A stretch of DNA of 64,000 nucleotides from Pratylenchus scribneri. Lineage: Eukaryota > Nematoda > Chromadorea > Rhabditida > Pratylenchidae. Of this stretch, positions 48,401 to 58,224 are shown one piece after another. The position numbers and the translations under genes are program-made. The first letter of the stretch is position 1. Every line of letters starts with the position of its first letter. The notes below the pieces were generated by a model. The model saw nothing but the letters and a program-made list of their open reading frames with translations. It searched no databases and was not told where the DNA came from. The DNA lies in assembly GCA_030063045.1 (NCBI GenBank), contig JAQSEB010000002.1, positions 4,464,001-4,528,000 of the forward strand, read 5' to 3'.

Positions 48401-51400
48401 AAGATTGACCCTTCCCCTGTATTCGCATTGGAGTCTGTATGAGAGCATGTCCAATGAATCAATGTTCATTTGCCAAAGTAAAATGTGGTCACAGCGAGGC
48501 GAGGAAAAATTCAAGGAAATTTTGGCACAATTGGGGTAAATTTTTATTTTTTGAGGAATTTTTTTTTAATTTTTGAATTAATTTTTATTCTATTAATTTT
48601 TTAATTAAATTTATTTATTTATTTTTTTTATTTTATTTTTATTAAAATAATTTTTTTAATTAATTTTTATTAAATTAAATTTTTTAATTAATTTTTATTA
48701 AATTAAATTTTTTAATTAATTTTTATTAAATTAAATTTTTTTTAATTAATTTTTATTAAATTAAATTTTTTAATTAATTTTTATTAAATTAAATTTTTTA
48801 ATTAATTTTTATTAAATTAAATTTTTTAATTAATTTTTATTAAATTAAATTTTTTAATTAATTTTTATTAAATTAAATTTTTTAATTAATTTTTATTCTA
48901 TTAATTTTTTAATTAAATTTATTTTTTTTAAATTAAATTTTTATCAAATTAGCTTTCTTTATAAATCAAATTTATTAATTTTATTTATTTTAAGTTTAAC
49001 TTTGGCTGAATGCAATCAAAATTTTGAGGCAATCAAAAAGGAGAGACGAATGGAAATTTTCGAAATTTTGCTGAAACATTTGGACACCGGCTTTGCTTCA
49101 TTCAAAACCCATTTGGGCTATACTGCCGGCTATAATGCAGTCGATTTTGCCCGAGTGATCAGCCTCCAGCTGGAATATAGGCAACCAAGAAAGGTAAAAA
49201 TATTAAAATTTAATTTTAAAAATTTTTCTTAGTATTATAGCAGAAAATTCCAAATTTTTAATAAAATTATTTTTTCGATTATTTTTTAAACCAAAAAACC
49301 GGTTTTAAAAATGGATTTTTTTATTTGGATAAAATTTTCCTTTGCTTTTTACTGCCTTACAAATTTTTAATTTTTTGGTCTAACTGGGGAGAGGTTGGAT
49401 TTGAAAATTTGGGGTCATGGGTTCGAATCCCACCAGCAGGGACAAATAATTTTATAGAAGACCCAAAGTAACAAAAAAGGGTTTACTGCATTATTTTTTG
49501 GGTTTTGATTATTTTATAAACCAAAAAACGGATTCTAAAATTCAATTTTTTTATTTTTTTCCCTTTGATTTTTGCCACTCCACATATTTTTGATTTTTTG
49601 GCCTATCTGGTAAGAGGGTGGATTTTATAAGTTGGAGGTCGAAGTTCGAATCCTACCAAGGTCAAATAATTTTTTAGATGAACTAAAGTAGCAAAAAGGG
49701 TTTTCTTCGTTTGGGGAAACAAATTTTGAAATTTAATTTAAATTTTTATTATATGTAATTTAAGCAGGAAAATTCCAAATTTTTCAAAAAAATAATTTTT
49801 GGGTTTCGATTTCGACTTGTTTTTGTAAACCCAAAAACCGGATTCTAAAATTCAATTTTTTAAAGCTTTTCCTTTGATTTTTGCGGCACTTATATTTTTG
49901 ATTTTTTAGCCTATCTGGGAAGAGGGTGGATTTGAGAAGTTAGGGGGTCGTGTGTTCGAATCCCACCAAGGGCAAATAATATTTTTAGATGAGAAAAATG
50001 GGGAAAATGGTTTTGTAGGTTAGGGAAACTATTTTTAATAATGTGGAATCTTTTTAATAAAAATTTTTAATTTTTTTTAAATAAAATTTTTTTTATAATT
50101 TCTTCAATATTTTTATTTAAAGGGAATTCACTCTGCCGAATGCGCCAACACCGAATTGGCCAGACGATTTGAATTGGCCAATGGCCTTTTGCGGGAATTC
50201 TTCAAAACCGGTGGACGCGATATGCACGCAACCCTTGGCCAAATGATTGAACAATACAAAATGGCGCTGCGCCACCTTAATGAACTGGTCAAACGGTCAA
50301 TTGTGCAAAAGCATGTGGTGATGCGTTCCCGATATTTTTTGCTCACAATCAGTGAACAGGTGGGAGAATTAGAGAAACATTGAAATTGCGGAAAAATAAT
50401 ACATAAGGCCAAAGTAATTATAACGGTTTACGGGTTTGTCCCACACATTAACAAACCAAATATACCCAAAATTGAATAGAGCTGGTCAAAACGCATTGAA
50501 TGGTATATAATTTGGTTATGGTTTGGTCAACAATTAAAGGGTTTTAAACGGTTTAAACCACATTTTGGTTTGGTCAACAATTAATGGGTTTTAAACGGTT
50601 TAAACCACATTTTGGTTTGGTCAATAATTAAAGGGATTTAAACGGTTTAAACCACATTTTGGTTTGGTCAACAATTAATGGGTTTTAAACGGTTTAAACC
50701 ACATTTTGGTTTGGTCAACAATTAAAGGGTTTTAAACGGTTTAAACCACATTTTGGTTTGGTCAACAATTGAAGGGTTTTAAACGGTTTAAACCACATTT
50801 TGGTTCAAAACTAAATTAGAATTGGTTAAACCTATGCCAAAATATAATCAAATGATGCGTCTTGACGAGTTCTATCGATTAATTCATGGATTTCGGATGA
50901 AAAACTTCTGAACCGTTAAAAACCTTACGGCTAATTAAATATAGAAATTAATAAAATGGCAAATATTCCTTAAATTTAAGTGCCCAATTCTTGGCTATTT
51001 TTCATCTCGACATTTCCTTTTTCATTTTGCCCATTCCATGCTTCATGCACACGCTTCTCAGGTACAATTTTATTTACAATTTTTATAAAATATTCTGATA
51101 CTATAAAACGCGGACAAATCTGCACACCATTCATTTTTGAACATTATTAATGGAATTCCTCTAATTTACCCAGCAAAAATGGTATTTTGACTCAATTAGC
51201 CTCCTTAAATCCTGATTAATGTCTAACCTAATAAGCATTTACCTAATCCGAAGTCCTACCTTTCTTTTCAAAAACTAGAAGAAGCTAGAATTGTTGTCAG
51301 CAACAGAAGAGAATCAAAATATTTGAATGCTCATTTCATGATCGTAGAAATAGATACAGATTTTTAAAATAAAAGCAGAAGCGAAAATGTTAGGTTAATT

Positions 51401-54400
51401 CTTGAAAATATTTTCTAAATGAAAATTCTTTAAATCAATTTTTATTAGTATGACAACGAATAAAATGAATGATAACTTTTTTGATTAAGATCATGTTATC
51501 CCTTCAATTCTGATACATTTTCCATCAAATTTCATAGCAGTCTTCCTTATTGTCTTCCCATTCCATATTCTCTTCCCATCACCCAACTGGTTAGACCATC
51601 ACTACAGGACATTCCTATAAAAATTATATTTAAAAAAAAACATTTCGATTAGAATATTGAGACTTGCCCAAAATGGAGTAGCCATTTCTGGAGAATTGGT
51701 TTAGCACTTCAAAGGCAGACATTTGGGTGAAAAATTCACCTGGTTGATTCGCAATTTGTCTTGACTGGAATCGGTTCATTAAAACTCCACCAGAAATATA
51801 TGTCATCTGTAAATTTAAATTGAAATGCAATAGGGAAAATGTTTTACTTACATTTCTATAGGGTGCTTCAGTCCAGACGATGACATGGGAAACGTAGGGC
51901 ATTTTTCAAGAATTCAATGATTAAATTAAAAATGAAATCCTTTTTAATGGGGAGTTTTTGACTTAATTAAAAAAGGACTATGAAAAACTAATTAAAAAGT
52001 TATTAGAGCTTAGAAATAATGAAAATAGCTATTGGATGGACATATTTAAGTTTGCGTCCTTTTTTTATTGAGAACGGAAAAATGTTCCACTCTTGAGTTA
52101 GTAGGGTTATCATTACGGGTTACCATTGAAGATATCCTATCCCTGAATGACACCTAATATCCTAATCCTGACAAGCGATAGGGAGGACCATTCACTTTTC
52201 ACCATTCGATCCAAAAAGGGGATATAAACTTAACAAGTACCGGATGGACAAAGGACAATTGTTGAGCAATGTCATCGCTGGACAACTTCCCAGAAGTTTA
52301 TCCGTGGTTTTAAAATAAAGTTTGAGAATAATTGAACAATGGAAGGGACACAAAAGTAGGTTGCGATTAAATAGGCCGCAAAATGGGGCGTGAACAAAGT
52401 AGAATGGGGTGTTGAAAAATGACTAAAATAGAGATGGGGAATGATGTAAAATTGTGAAAGGTCAAAATGAAATGGCAAAATAATGTGCAGCAGGTATCAA
52501 CAAAATAGGGTGGGTATTTCAAAAGTTCAGTTGAATTGGATAGGAAAAAGTGGATTGATGAAATGAAAAAAATAGGCCAAATGTATTTGGAAAAGGGATA
52601 AAACAACAAAGAAAGGGATGGAATGGTGGGCAGGGTAGGGGCAAATTATGCATTAAATTCATTAAATGCCATCAATTTATTTGTCAATGAATTTTGGCGA
52701 CATAGCAAAAGTTGGGGATACAATAGGGCAAATAGAAAAGGCCCTTAGACATTGTTGGCATTGATAACCTTAATCCATGTCTATCCATCTATTCTATTAA
52801 AGATAAGCATTTACCTAATCTCGAGACTCAATTCTTTCACGCATCAAGAAAAGTGAACAATTTGAGGCCATAAAACACAACAAATCAGTCTTCCTAATCC
52901 CAAATCCAACTTATCTACCCAATGGTCAATCTGACATTAACAGATTTTTACGATCGTACAAATAGATATAGATTTTAAGTCAAAAGCAGACATAAAAATC
53001 TCAGGCTTTTTCAAATGCCAAAATTATAGTTTCAAATGAAGATTGTTTAACAATTTTTTTATTAACACGGATTAAAATGCGAATGCGATACTTTTCCGAT
53101 TAAAATCATATTATCCTTCAATTCTGATCATCTTCCTTCAAATTTCAATGATTTTCACACTGTTTTTCCCATCACCCAGTTGGTTCTAATGTCACCACCG
53201 CTCATTCCTATAAAAAAAGTAAATTAGAAAAAAACATTTCACTTTAGAAATGACTTACCCAAAATGGAATAGCCCATTTTGGAGAATTGGTTTAGCACTT
53301 CATAGGCACGCATTTCGGTGGAAAAAAAAAAGCTTCGCCACCAAATGGTTTTGCCTGAAATTGTGTGGCCGCATCTTCCGCTGAAATTTCAGCAGAAAAA
53401 AACAACTGAAATTTTAAATCGAATGGAAATTGAGAAATTTTTACTTACATGTTTATTACGTGTATCACAGATCATGACATGGGAAACGGGCATTTTTTTG
53501 GAAAATTCTCAAGGAAAATGTCCAGAAAATAAGATTATTTACGGTTTTAAAAAATGATGGTCGAATGAAGATGAGGAATTTTCGAAGGATGGAAGGAATA
53601 TAAAATGGTGAATATGGCTATAAAATTAAATAGGCCTCAAAAAGGGGGTGTGAATAAATTAAATTGGGTGTCGACAAATGGCTAAAATGGAGAAGAAAGT
53701 ATTGAAAAAAGTCAAATGATTGGAATATTTTATGGTAGAAAAATGGATGATGAAATGAAAAATAGGACAAATGAATTTGGAAAAGGAAAGGGCCAAATTA
53801 TACATTAAATGTATTAAATGCCATCACAATTTGAATAAAAAATGATTAAAAATTTTTTGGATGAACATATATTCGATTTGCGTAAAAAATATAACCCTCC
53901 TAATCCGAGTCTATCCATCTATTCTATTAAAGATAAGCATTTTACTAATCTCAGAACAATTTTAGGCCATAAAACCTGGCCAATTAGGCTCCATAAAACT
54001 AATTTTATTTTTTATCTATGTCTAATTCACTATTAATTATTTTATAAAATTCCATTTTTCTTTCCAGAGGTCAAAATCTTTGATATTAATTGATTTCATG
54101 ACCATAGAAATAGATTCAGATTTAATAACTCTGAAGCAAGCGCAAAAATTCAAGCTAATTCTATATATTAAAAATATTTTCCAAATGAAAATCCATTCTT
54201 TAAATCAATTTTTATTAGCATAACACGAATAAAATGCAGTGATTTTATGATCAAAATCAATCTTCAATTCTGATCATTTTTCATCAAATTTCAATATTCT
54301 CACACTGTTTTTCCCATCAGCCAATTGATCTGACCATCACTACTGGACATTTCTATAAAATGTCCTTTATTAGAAAAAACATTTCGATGTAGAATTGACT

Positions 54401-56463
54401 TGCCTAAAATGGAGTAGCCATTTTTAGAGAATTGGTTTAATACTTGAAAGGCAGGCATTCGGGTGGAAAATGCAACTGGTTGAAACTGAAACAATAACGA
54501 TTCTGGTTTTGCCTGAAATTGGATTTCCGCATCTATCACTGAAATTTCACCACAAAAATAGGTGTCCTATGCAAATTTGAATCGAAAAGGAAATGGAAAA
54601 AAATGACTTACATTTCCATAACTTCTATCAGTCCAGATGATTACATGTGAAATGGGCATTTTTTCAAAAGTTCAGGGAAAAAGAAAATTTAGTGTTTTTT
54701 AATGGTGAATGAATGAGCTTGCTATGACCACAAATTTTTATACATTCCCAACATCATACTCGATTTTTATTGGTTTAGTTGCCCATTTTCCCATTTTCTG
54801 CCCTCTATCCTTATCTTTCCGATTTTTGGTTCATTTTGAAAGCTAAATACATATATAATTTTATTTCGTTTGCAGTGAGTTTTTGGCCTAATTAAATGGG
54901 GAAAATTCAATGAAAAAAGAATTTTAAAAAGTCATTTGAGCTTAGAAATAATGAAGAAAAAAATTATTGCAAATTTATTGGATGATATAATGAAAATGAA
55001 TATAAAAATTCAATTATTTGAATAAAAAAATAAAACCCTAAACTAAGGTCACAATTTTTCCCATTGCCAAGAAAATTGAACAATTTAAGGCCATATAAAA
55101 CGCGTCTAAATCGGTCCTGAACCTTCTTAAACCTATCCTAGATCTAGTCGCTATCCTTCCTGCCTTCCTCTGTTTAAAATATTTAATTTGACATATAAAA
55201 TTGCTTTGGATAAAATTCCCTACCATTTGTTAATTTTAGCACACTTAATGGGATGGTTTTTTAAAATTTATGGTCGCGGGTTCAATTCCACTTAAAGAAT
55301 AACATTTTTTATGAATATATCCATTGGCCATCAAATTTGATCTTAAAAAATTTTTTGAATTAATTTTATTTACTTTTTTCCAGGCGAAAACCTCTTCACG
55401 CATAAAACCATTTGTGTTGGCCATCCCAATGCCGAAGGATGAGGAAGATGGCCAAAATGCTGGATGGTATTTGATCACTGGGGTGTGTTTTAATTTAATA
55501 CAATAATTAGGGATCGGATTTTTAAGTCGCAAAAAAAACGGTGCCTAGTATAAAGTTTTTTTTTTTAAATTTACAAAATAGGTATCAAGAATTTCAAAAT
55601 AGTTAATTTTAGTTTTTTTATTACATTTTTCTGCTGAAAATTTCTTTCCCCACAAAAATGCTAAAAATCGTTTAAAATGGGTCAAAAAACATTATATTTT
55701 ATGCTTTTGTAATCAAATCTGATAGACAAAAAAAATAAATCAAAACCTACAAAATCCGGTCTCTAAAAATGAAAAAATTAAAATTGATTTTTTTTAAAAT
55801 TAAAGTTAATGCCATTGACCGAATTGGTGGCGGATACAAGCAGAAAAAGGTCAAAAAGAAATTTTAAATGAATTAATTTTATTTAAAATTTATTTTAGCA
55901 TTTTGGGCAGCGCATTCCGGCATGTGGCCAAAGAGGCGAACATTCAAATTCGGCAATGCCTCGATTCCAATGGTCAGTCAATTCCAATAATTCCTTATTA
56001 GATTATGTCCATCTTTTGGCCATAACTCAACAAGAAAATAGCCAATTCAAGAAAGCGATATACCATTGGAAAGCCCAAAGTGTCCTCTACAAAGTGGCCA
56101 TTTTAAATTTTATAAAATCTAGGATTTAAAAAAGTTACATGTCTTTGAGTGGAATAAACCCGAATATTTGTTTGTTGGAGGAAAAGTCGCTTATTTTACA
56201 AATTGTTTTAACATTTCAAAAACAAATTAGAATTGGCCACTTTTTAGAGGACATTTTGGGCTTTCAAATGGCATATCGCCTTCCTGAATTGGTTGCTTCC
56301 TTCTCGAGATATGGCCAAAAGAATGGCCTAGTTACTTCCTCTACCTATTTTTATGATTTATTTTTGGCTAATTTTTCCAATTTTTTTTCCAGTCATTATG
56401 ATCAAGGCCATGGATCGACTTCGCTTTTTCAACATTTTGGATGCTCGACTTGAATCTGCCTAA
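45415..56463 (+). CDS. CDC45: CDC45 replication initiation factor
   Basis: Component of the CMG replicative helicase. Exons: 45415-45468, 45517-45576, 45984-46145, 46193-46426, 47106-47348, 47401-47418, 47832-47960, 48232-48335, 48404-48535, 48995-49193, 50123-50359, 55384-55482, 55806-55849, 55899-55972, 56393-56463; 619 aa in one frame. The N-terminal DHH-like fold has HVLVIVNTDVDALCATAILT and VTYSLIPVDSF. A long acidic insert then a basic run (GKRPKRRRRRED) follow, typical of CDC45. Further motifs: LWEYYMKSWYAAPVSVFLLE, LYSHWSLYESM, FFKTGGRDMHATLGQMIEQY and C-terminal RFFNILDARLESA. Exon 6 is an 18-nt microexon (SWYAAP). Intron 11 is 5 kb and contains three antisense GFRP-like genes. Several introns hold repeats of families A, B and E. 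Confidence 0.95.
45612..45940. repeat. Family B palindromic intron element
   Basis: Same palindrome as at 2355-2695, in CDC45 intron 2. Confidence 0.85.
46485..47095. repeat. Tandem AAACCGGTTTAAA repeat in CDC45 intron 4
   Basis: Seven or so direct units of about 60-65 bp containing TTAAACCGGTTTAAAAACCC and TTTCAATTGGCCATAAATTG. Single units occur at 18480-18720 and 44640-44860. Confidence 0.85.
47450..47780. repeat. Family E repeat
   Basis: In CDC45 intron 6. The arms include CATATCTCGAGAAGGAACAA and GGCGATATGCCATTTGAAAG; the centre has TCCTCCAACAAACAAATT and TTATTCCACTC. Confidence 0.75.
48550..48960. repeat. AT minisatellite in CDC45 intron 9
   Basis: About ten copies of a roughly 29-bp unit (TTTTTATTAAATTAAATTTT plus TTAATTAA). 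Confidence 0.9.
49240..50040 (+). repeat. Three tandem tRNA-like SINE units
   Basis: In CDC45 intron 10. Units with period about 250 bp carry an A-box-like TGGCCTATCTGGTAAGAGGG (49601 region and equivalents near 49376 and 49908) and a B box GGTTCGAATCCCACCA (49430, 49650, 49955 regions). This spacing is that of a polymerase III internal promoter. The inter-unit sequence AACCAAAAAACGGATTCTAA is also repeated. Confidence 0.65.
50405..50925. repeat. Family A repeat, longest array
   Basis: At the 5' end of CDC45 intron 11, with six internal units of about 47 bp in the orientation opposite to the BCL7 copy, flanked by both terminal arms. Confidence 0.85.
51547..51902 (-). CDS. GFRP-like protein, copy 1 (nested in CDC45 intron)
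   Basis: Exons in coding order: 51902-51852, 51806-51668, 51614-51547; 85 aa, against 84 for mammalian GTP cyclohydrolase I feedback regulatory protein. It starts MPYVSHVIVW, like the MPY start of GFRP. The C-terminal half, FEVLNQFSRNGYSILGMSCS then DGLTSWVMGRE, lines up with the V-L-x(6)-G-(F/Y)-x-(V/I)-L-x-M...W pattern of GFRP. GFRP binds GTP cyclohydrolase I and mediates BH4/phenylalanine control. The second intron needs a GC donor (GCAAGT after 51668). Family assignment is by remembered pattern only; small unrelated proteins could mimic it. Confidence 0.6.
53155..53493 (-). pseudogene. GFRP-like copy 2, frame broken in a T10 run
   Basis: Exons in coding order: 53493-53449, 53405-53259, 53207-53155. 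It starts MPVSHVMICD and ends GMSGGDIRTNWVMGKTV. Exon 2 should have length 3n+1, as in copies 1 and 3, but is 147 nt. The frame slips within a run of ten T (plus-strand A run at about 53325-53334), so the upstream reading stops soon after. It is either a pseudogene or a homopolymer error. Its second intron has a normal GT donor. Confidence 0.6.
54300..54659 (-). CDS. GFRP-like protein, copy 3 (nested in CDC45 intron)
   Basis: Exons in coding order: 54659-54612, 54566-54404, 54352-54300; 87 aa. It starts MPISHVIIWTDRSYGN and contains FQVLNQFSKNGYSIL followed by EMSSSDGQINWLMGKTV. Same gene layout as copies 1 and 2, including a GC donor (GCAAGT) for the second intron. The middle of exon 2 differs most between copies, while the C-terminal half is conserved. 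Confidence 0.6.
55990..56335. repeat. Family E repeat, intact copy
   Basis: In CDC45 intron 14. Inverted arms end CATCTTTTGGCCATAACTCA and GAGATATGGCCAAAAGAATG, with the centre GAGTGGAATAAACCCGAATA. Confidence 0.8.
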
Positions 56464-56694
56464 ATCCTTTTTTACACCAAATATTCCATTTCTTCACTGC
56501 CAATATTAAAAATTTAATTAATTTAAAATCTCAAAAAAAAATTCCACGGGCTTTTTAATTTATTTCCATTTTATCAAGAATAAAAATTTAAATACAATTT
56601 TATTTTATTTTATTAATTTTTAAAGGCTTTTTAAGCCGATTTTAATTATTTTTAATTTATTTTTTAATTAATTAATTAAATAAATTTTTGTTTT

Positions 56695-56705
56695 AATTAG
56701 CAAAA
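56695..56705 (+). promoter_or_regulatory. Likely trans-splice acceptor of LYRM4
   Basis: TTTTAATTAG ends at 56700, only five bases (CAAAA) before the LYRM4 ATG and 237 bp after the CDC45 stop. An AATAAAAAT near 56580 could be the CDC45 poly(A) signal. This is the spacing of a nematode operon. Confidence 0.5.
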
Positions 56706-57441
56706 ATGGCAACAAATTCAATTATTAAGCCGGCTGAATGGCTAAAACTCTACAAAGAATTACAAAAGGCCGGCCGTCAATTTCCCCAATATAGCTATCG
56801 GCATTTTGCACGGAGGCGAATTCGTGACTATTTTGAGCTGTACAGAGGCCAACAAAACACAGTGGAAAATGAACGATGGAATGAATTATACAAGGCAATA
56901 AATTAATATATTTTTAATTTAAATAATTTTCCCATTATTTCAGGAGGCTCAATCCACATTGGTGAGTTGCGTTTTTGGGGGCCGTTTAAAATCATCAAAG
57001 ACTGAACCGATTTTGATGTATTTTATTATCAATTAAAGAGCCAGACTTTTGGCTATCAAATGAAATTAATTTTATTTAAATTGGTTCAGAATTGATGAAA
57101 TTATGCTCAAAAAAACCATTTAAAATGACCTTTACTATGGATTGATGAAATTTTCAGTGGTTTTTTGGGGCATAAATTCATCAATTCTGAACCAATTTAA
57201 ATAAAATTAATTTCATTGGATAGCCAAAAATCTGCTCTTTAATTTGTTAGCAAAAATCATCAAAATTTGATTCAATCCTTGATGAGTTATAACGGTGGCA
57301 AATTGGACTGCTCCACATTTTTGGGGGGAAAATATGGCCAAATTGTTACAATTTTAGGTGACAATTAAAAGGCAGGCCACAATTTCTTCGCTTTTCCCTC
57401 ATCGTCCATTAGTTATTGAAGGAGACAAGAAGAATGGATGA
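56706..57441 (+). CDS. LYRM4: LYR motif protein 4 (ISD11), Fe-S cluster assembly
   Basis: Mitochondrial partner that stabilises the cysteine desulfurase NFS1. Exons: 56706-56894, 56944-56961, 57358-57441; 96 aa, near the usual 90-95. The N-terminus has LKLYKELQKAGRQFPQYSYR and ARRRIRDYF. The LYR tripeptide is LYK here, with the family's downstream Phe kept. The C-terminal helix has VTIKRQATISSLFPHRPLVI. The second exon is an 18-nt microexon (EAQSTL). Intron 1 appears to use a GC donor (GCAATA after AAG at 56894), since no GT fits. Intron 2 is a family B palindrome. It probably forms an operon with CDC45 upstream. Confidence 0.88.
56977..57305. repeat. Family B palindromic intron element
   Basis: Same palindrome as at 2355-2695, in LYRM4 intron 2. 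Confidence 0.85.
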
Positions 57442-57657
57442 GATTAATTATTAATTTGAATTTTTGATTGATGAAAATAGATAAAAGAAAAGGAGAATAT
57501 TCGATAAATTAATTCTGAGATCATTGATCATTTTATAGTTAATTTTATTTTTACCGAATAAATTATTTTATTATATATGTGGTTAAAGTAGCGGGAAATC
57601 AGCCAAGTAAGAAATCCAAAATATAAAACATTATTTTTTTTCCAATTTTTTGGGTAT

Positions 57658-57871
57658 AGGCCATTTCTTCCTGAATTCTCCAGGCTCCAGGGGCTAAAGG
57701 AACCGATGAGAGGGGATGGGGCAGATCAGTTACCTTCATTGGGACTTTCAGGGCATTCGGCTGAATGTGTTCAATGGCTCCCAGGTCCGAATGATGATAG
57801 TTCGGAAAGTGTCAAACCACAAATGGGCAAAAAGAAAAGCGAATTGAATGAAAAAAAAATTAGGTTTCTAT
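57658..57871 (+). other. Isolated open segment, possible orphan exon
   Basis: After TTGGGTATAG an open frame of about 70 codons runs to TAA at 57869-57871, with non-repetitive, coding-like composition (GADQLPSLGLSGHSAECVQW, then Ser/Lys-rich). No start or convincing upstream exon was found; CCAAGTAAGAAA near 57605 might be a donor. It lies between the convergent LYRM4 and chromodomain genes. It may be a small gene, a 3' exon or noise. Confidence 0.3.
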
Positions 57872-58224
57872 AAATCCTTGAAATATTGTAATTAGAGTAA
57901 AAAGATTTTAAAATTTGATTTGATAAATTTATCCTTGAAAAATATTGAAATTGGAATAAAAACAATAATTTTTTTCTAAAATGTGATTTGACAAATTTAT
58001 TAATTAAGTCAAAATTGCAGGCAGGATGAAGCCGAATAAAGTGATGTGATGATAAAGGGGAGATCTCATTAATAAAAAGGCACGCATACTTTAGGGAGAG
58101 AATAAAAAGTTAATTGGATTTTATTAATAAATGGAATGAATGTTTGTCATAATTTTGTCAATGTTGGAATTCTGTTTTCTACGCTTAATTTTATTTTATC
58201 CATCCTCCATCCAAACCAATCAAA

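Larger units (their letters stand above)
51910..55380. repeat. Duplicated flanks of the GFRP-like genes
   Basis: The sequences upstream of the nested genes share words in the same order (for example AAATAGGCC.., GGTGTTGAAAAATGACTAAA/GGTGTCGACAAATGGCTAAA, ATTCTATTAAAGATAAGCAT at 52790 and 53920). They indicate tandem segmental duplication of about 1.2-1.6 kb including promoter sequence. The remaining intron has no other gene. Confidence 0.6.
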
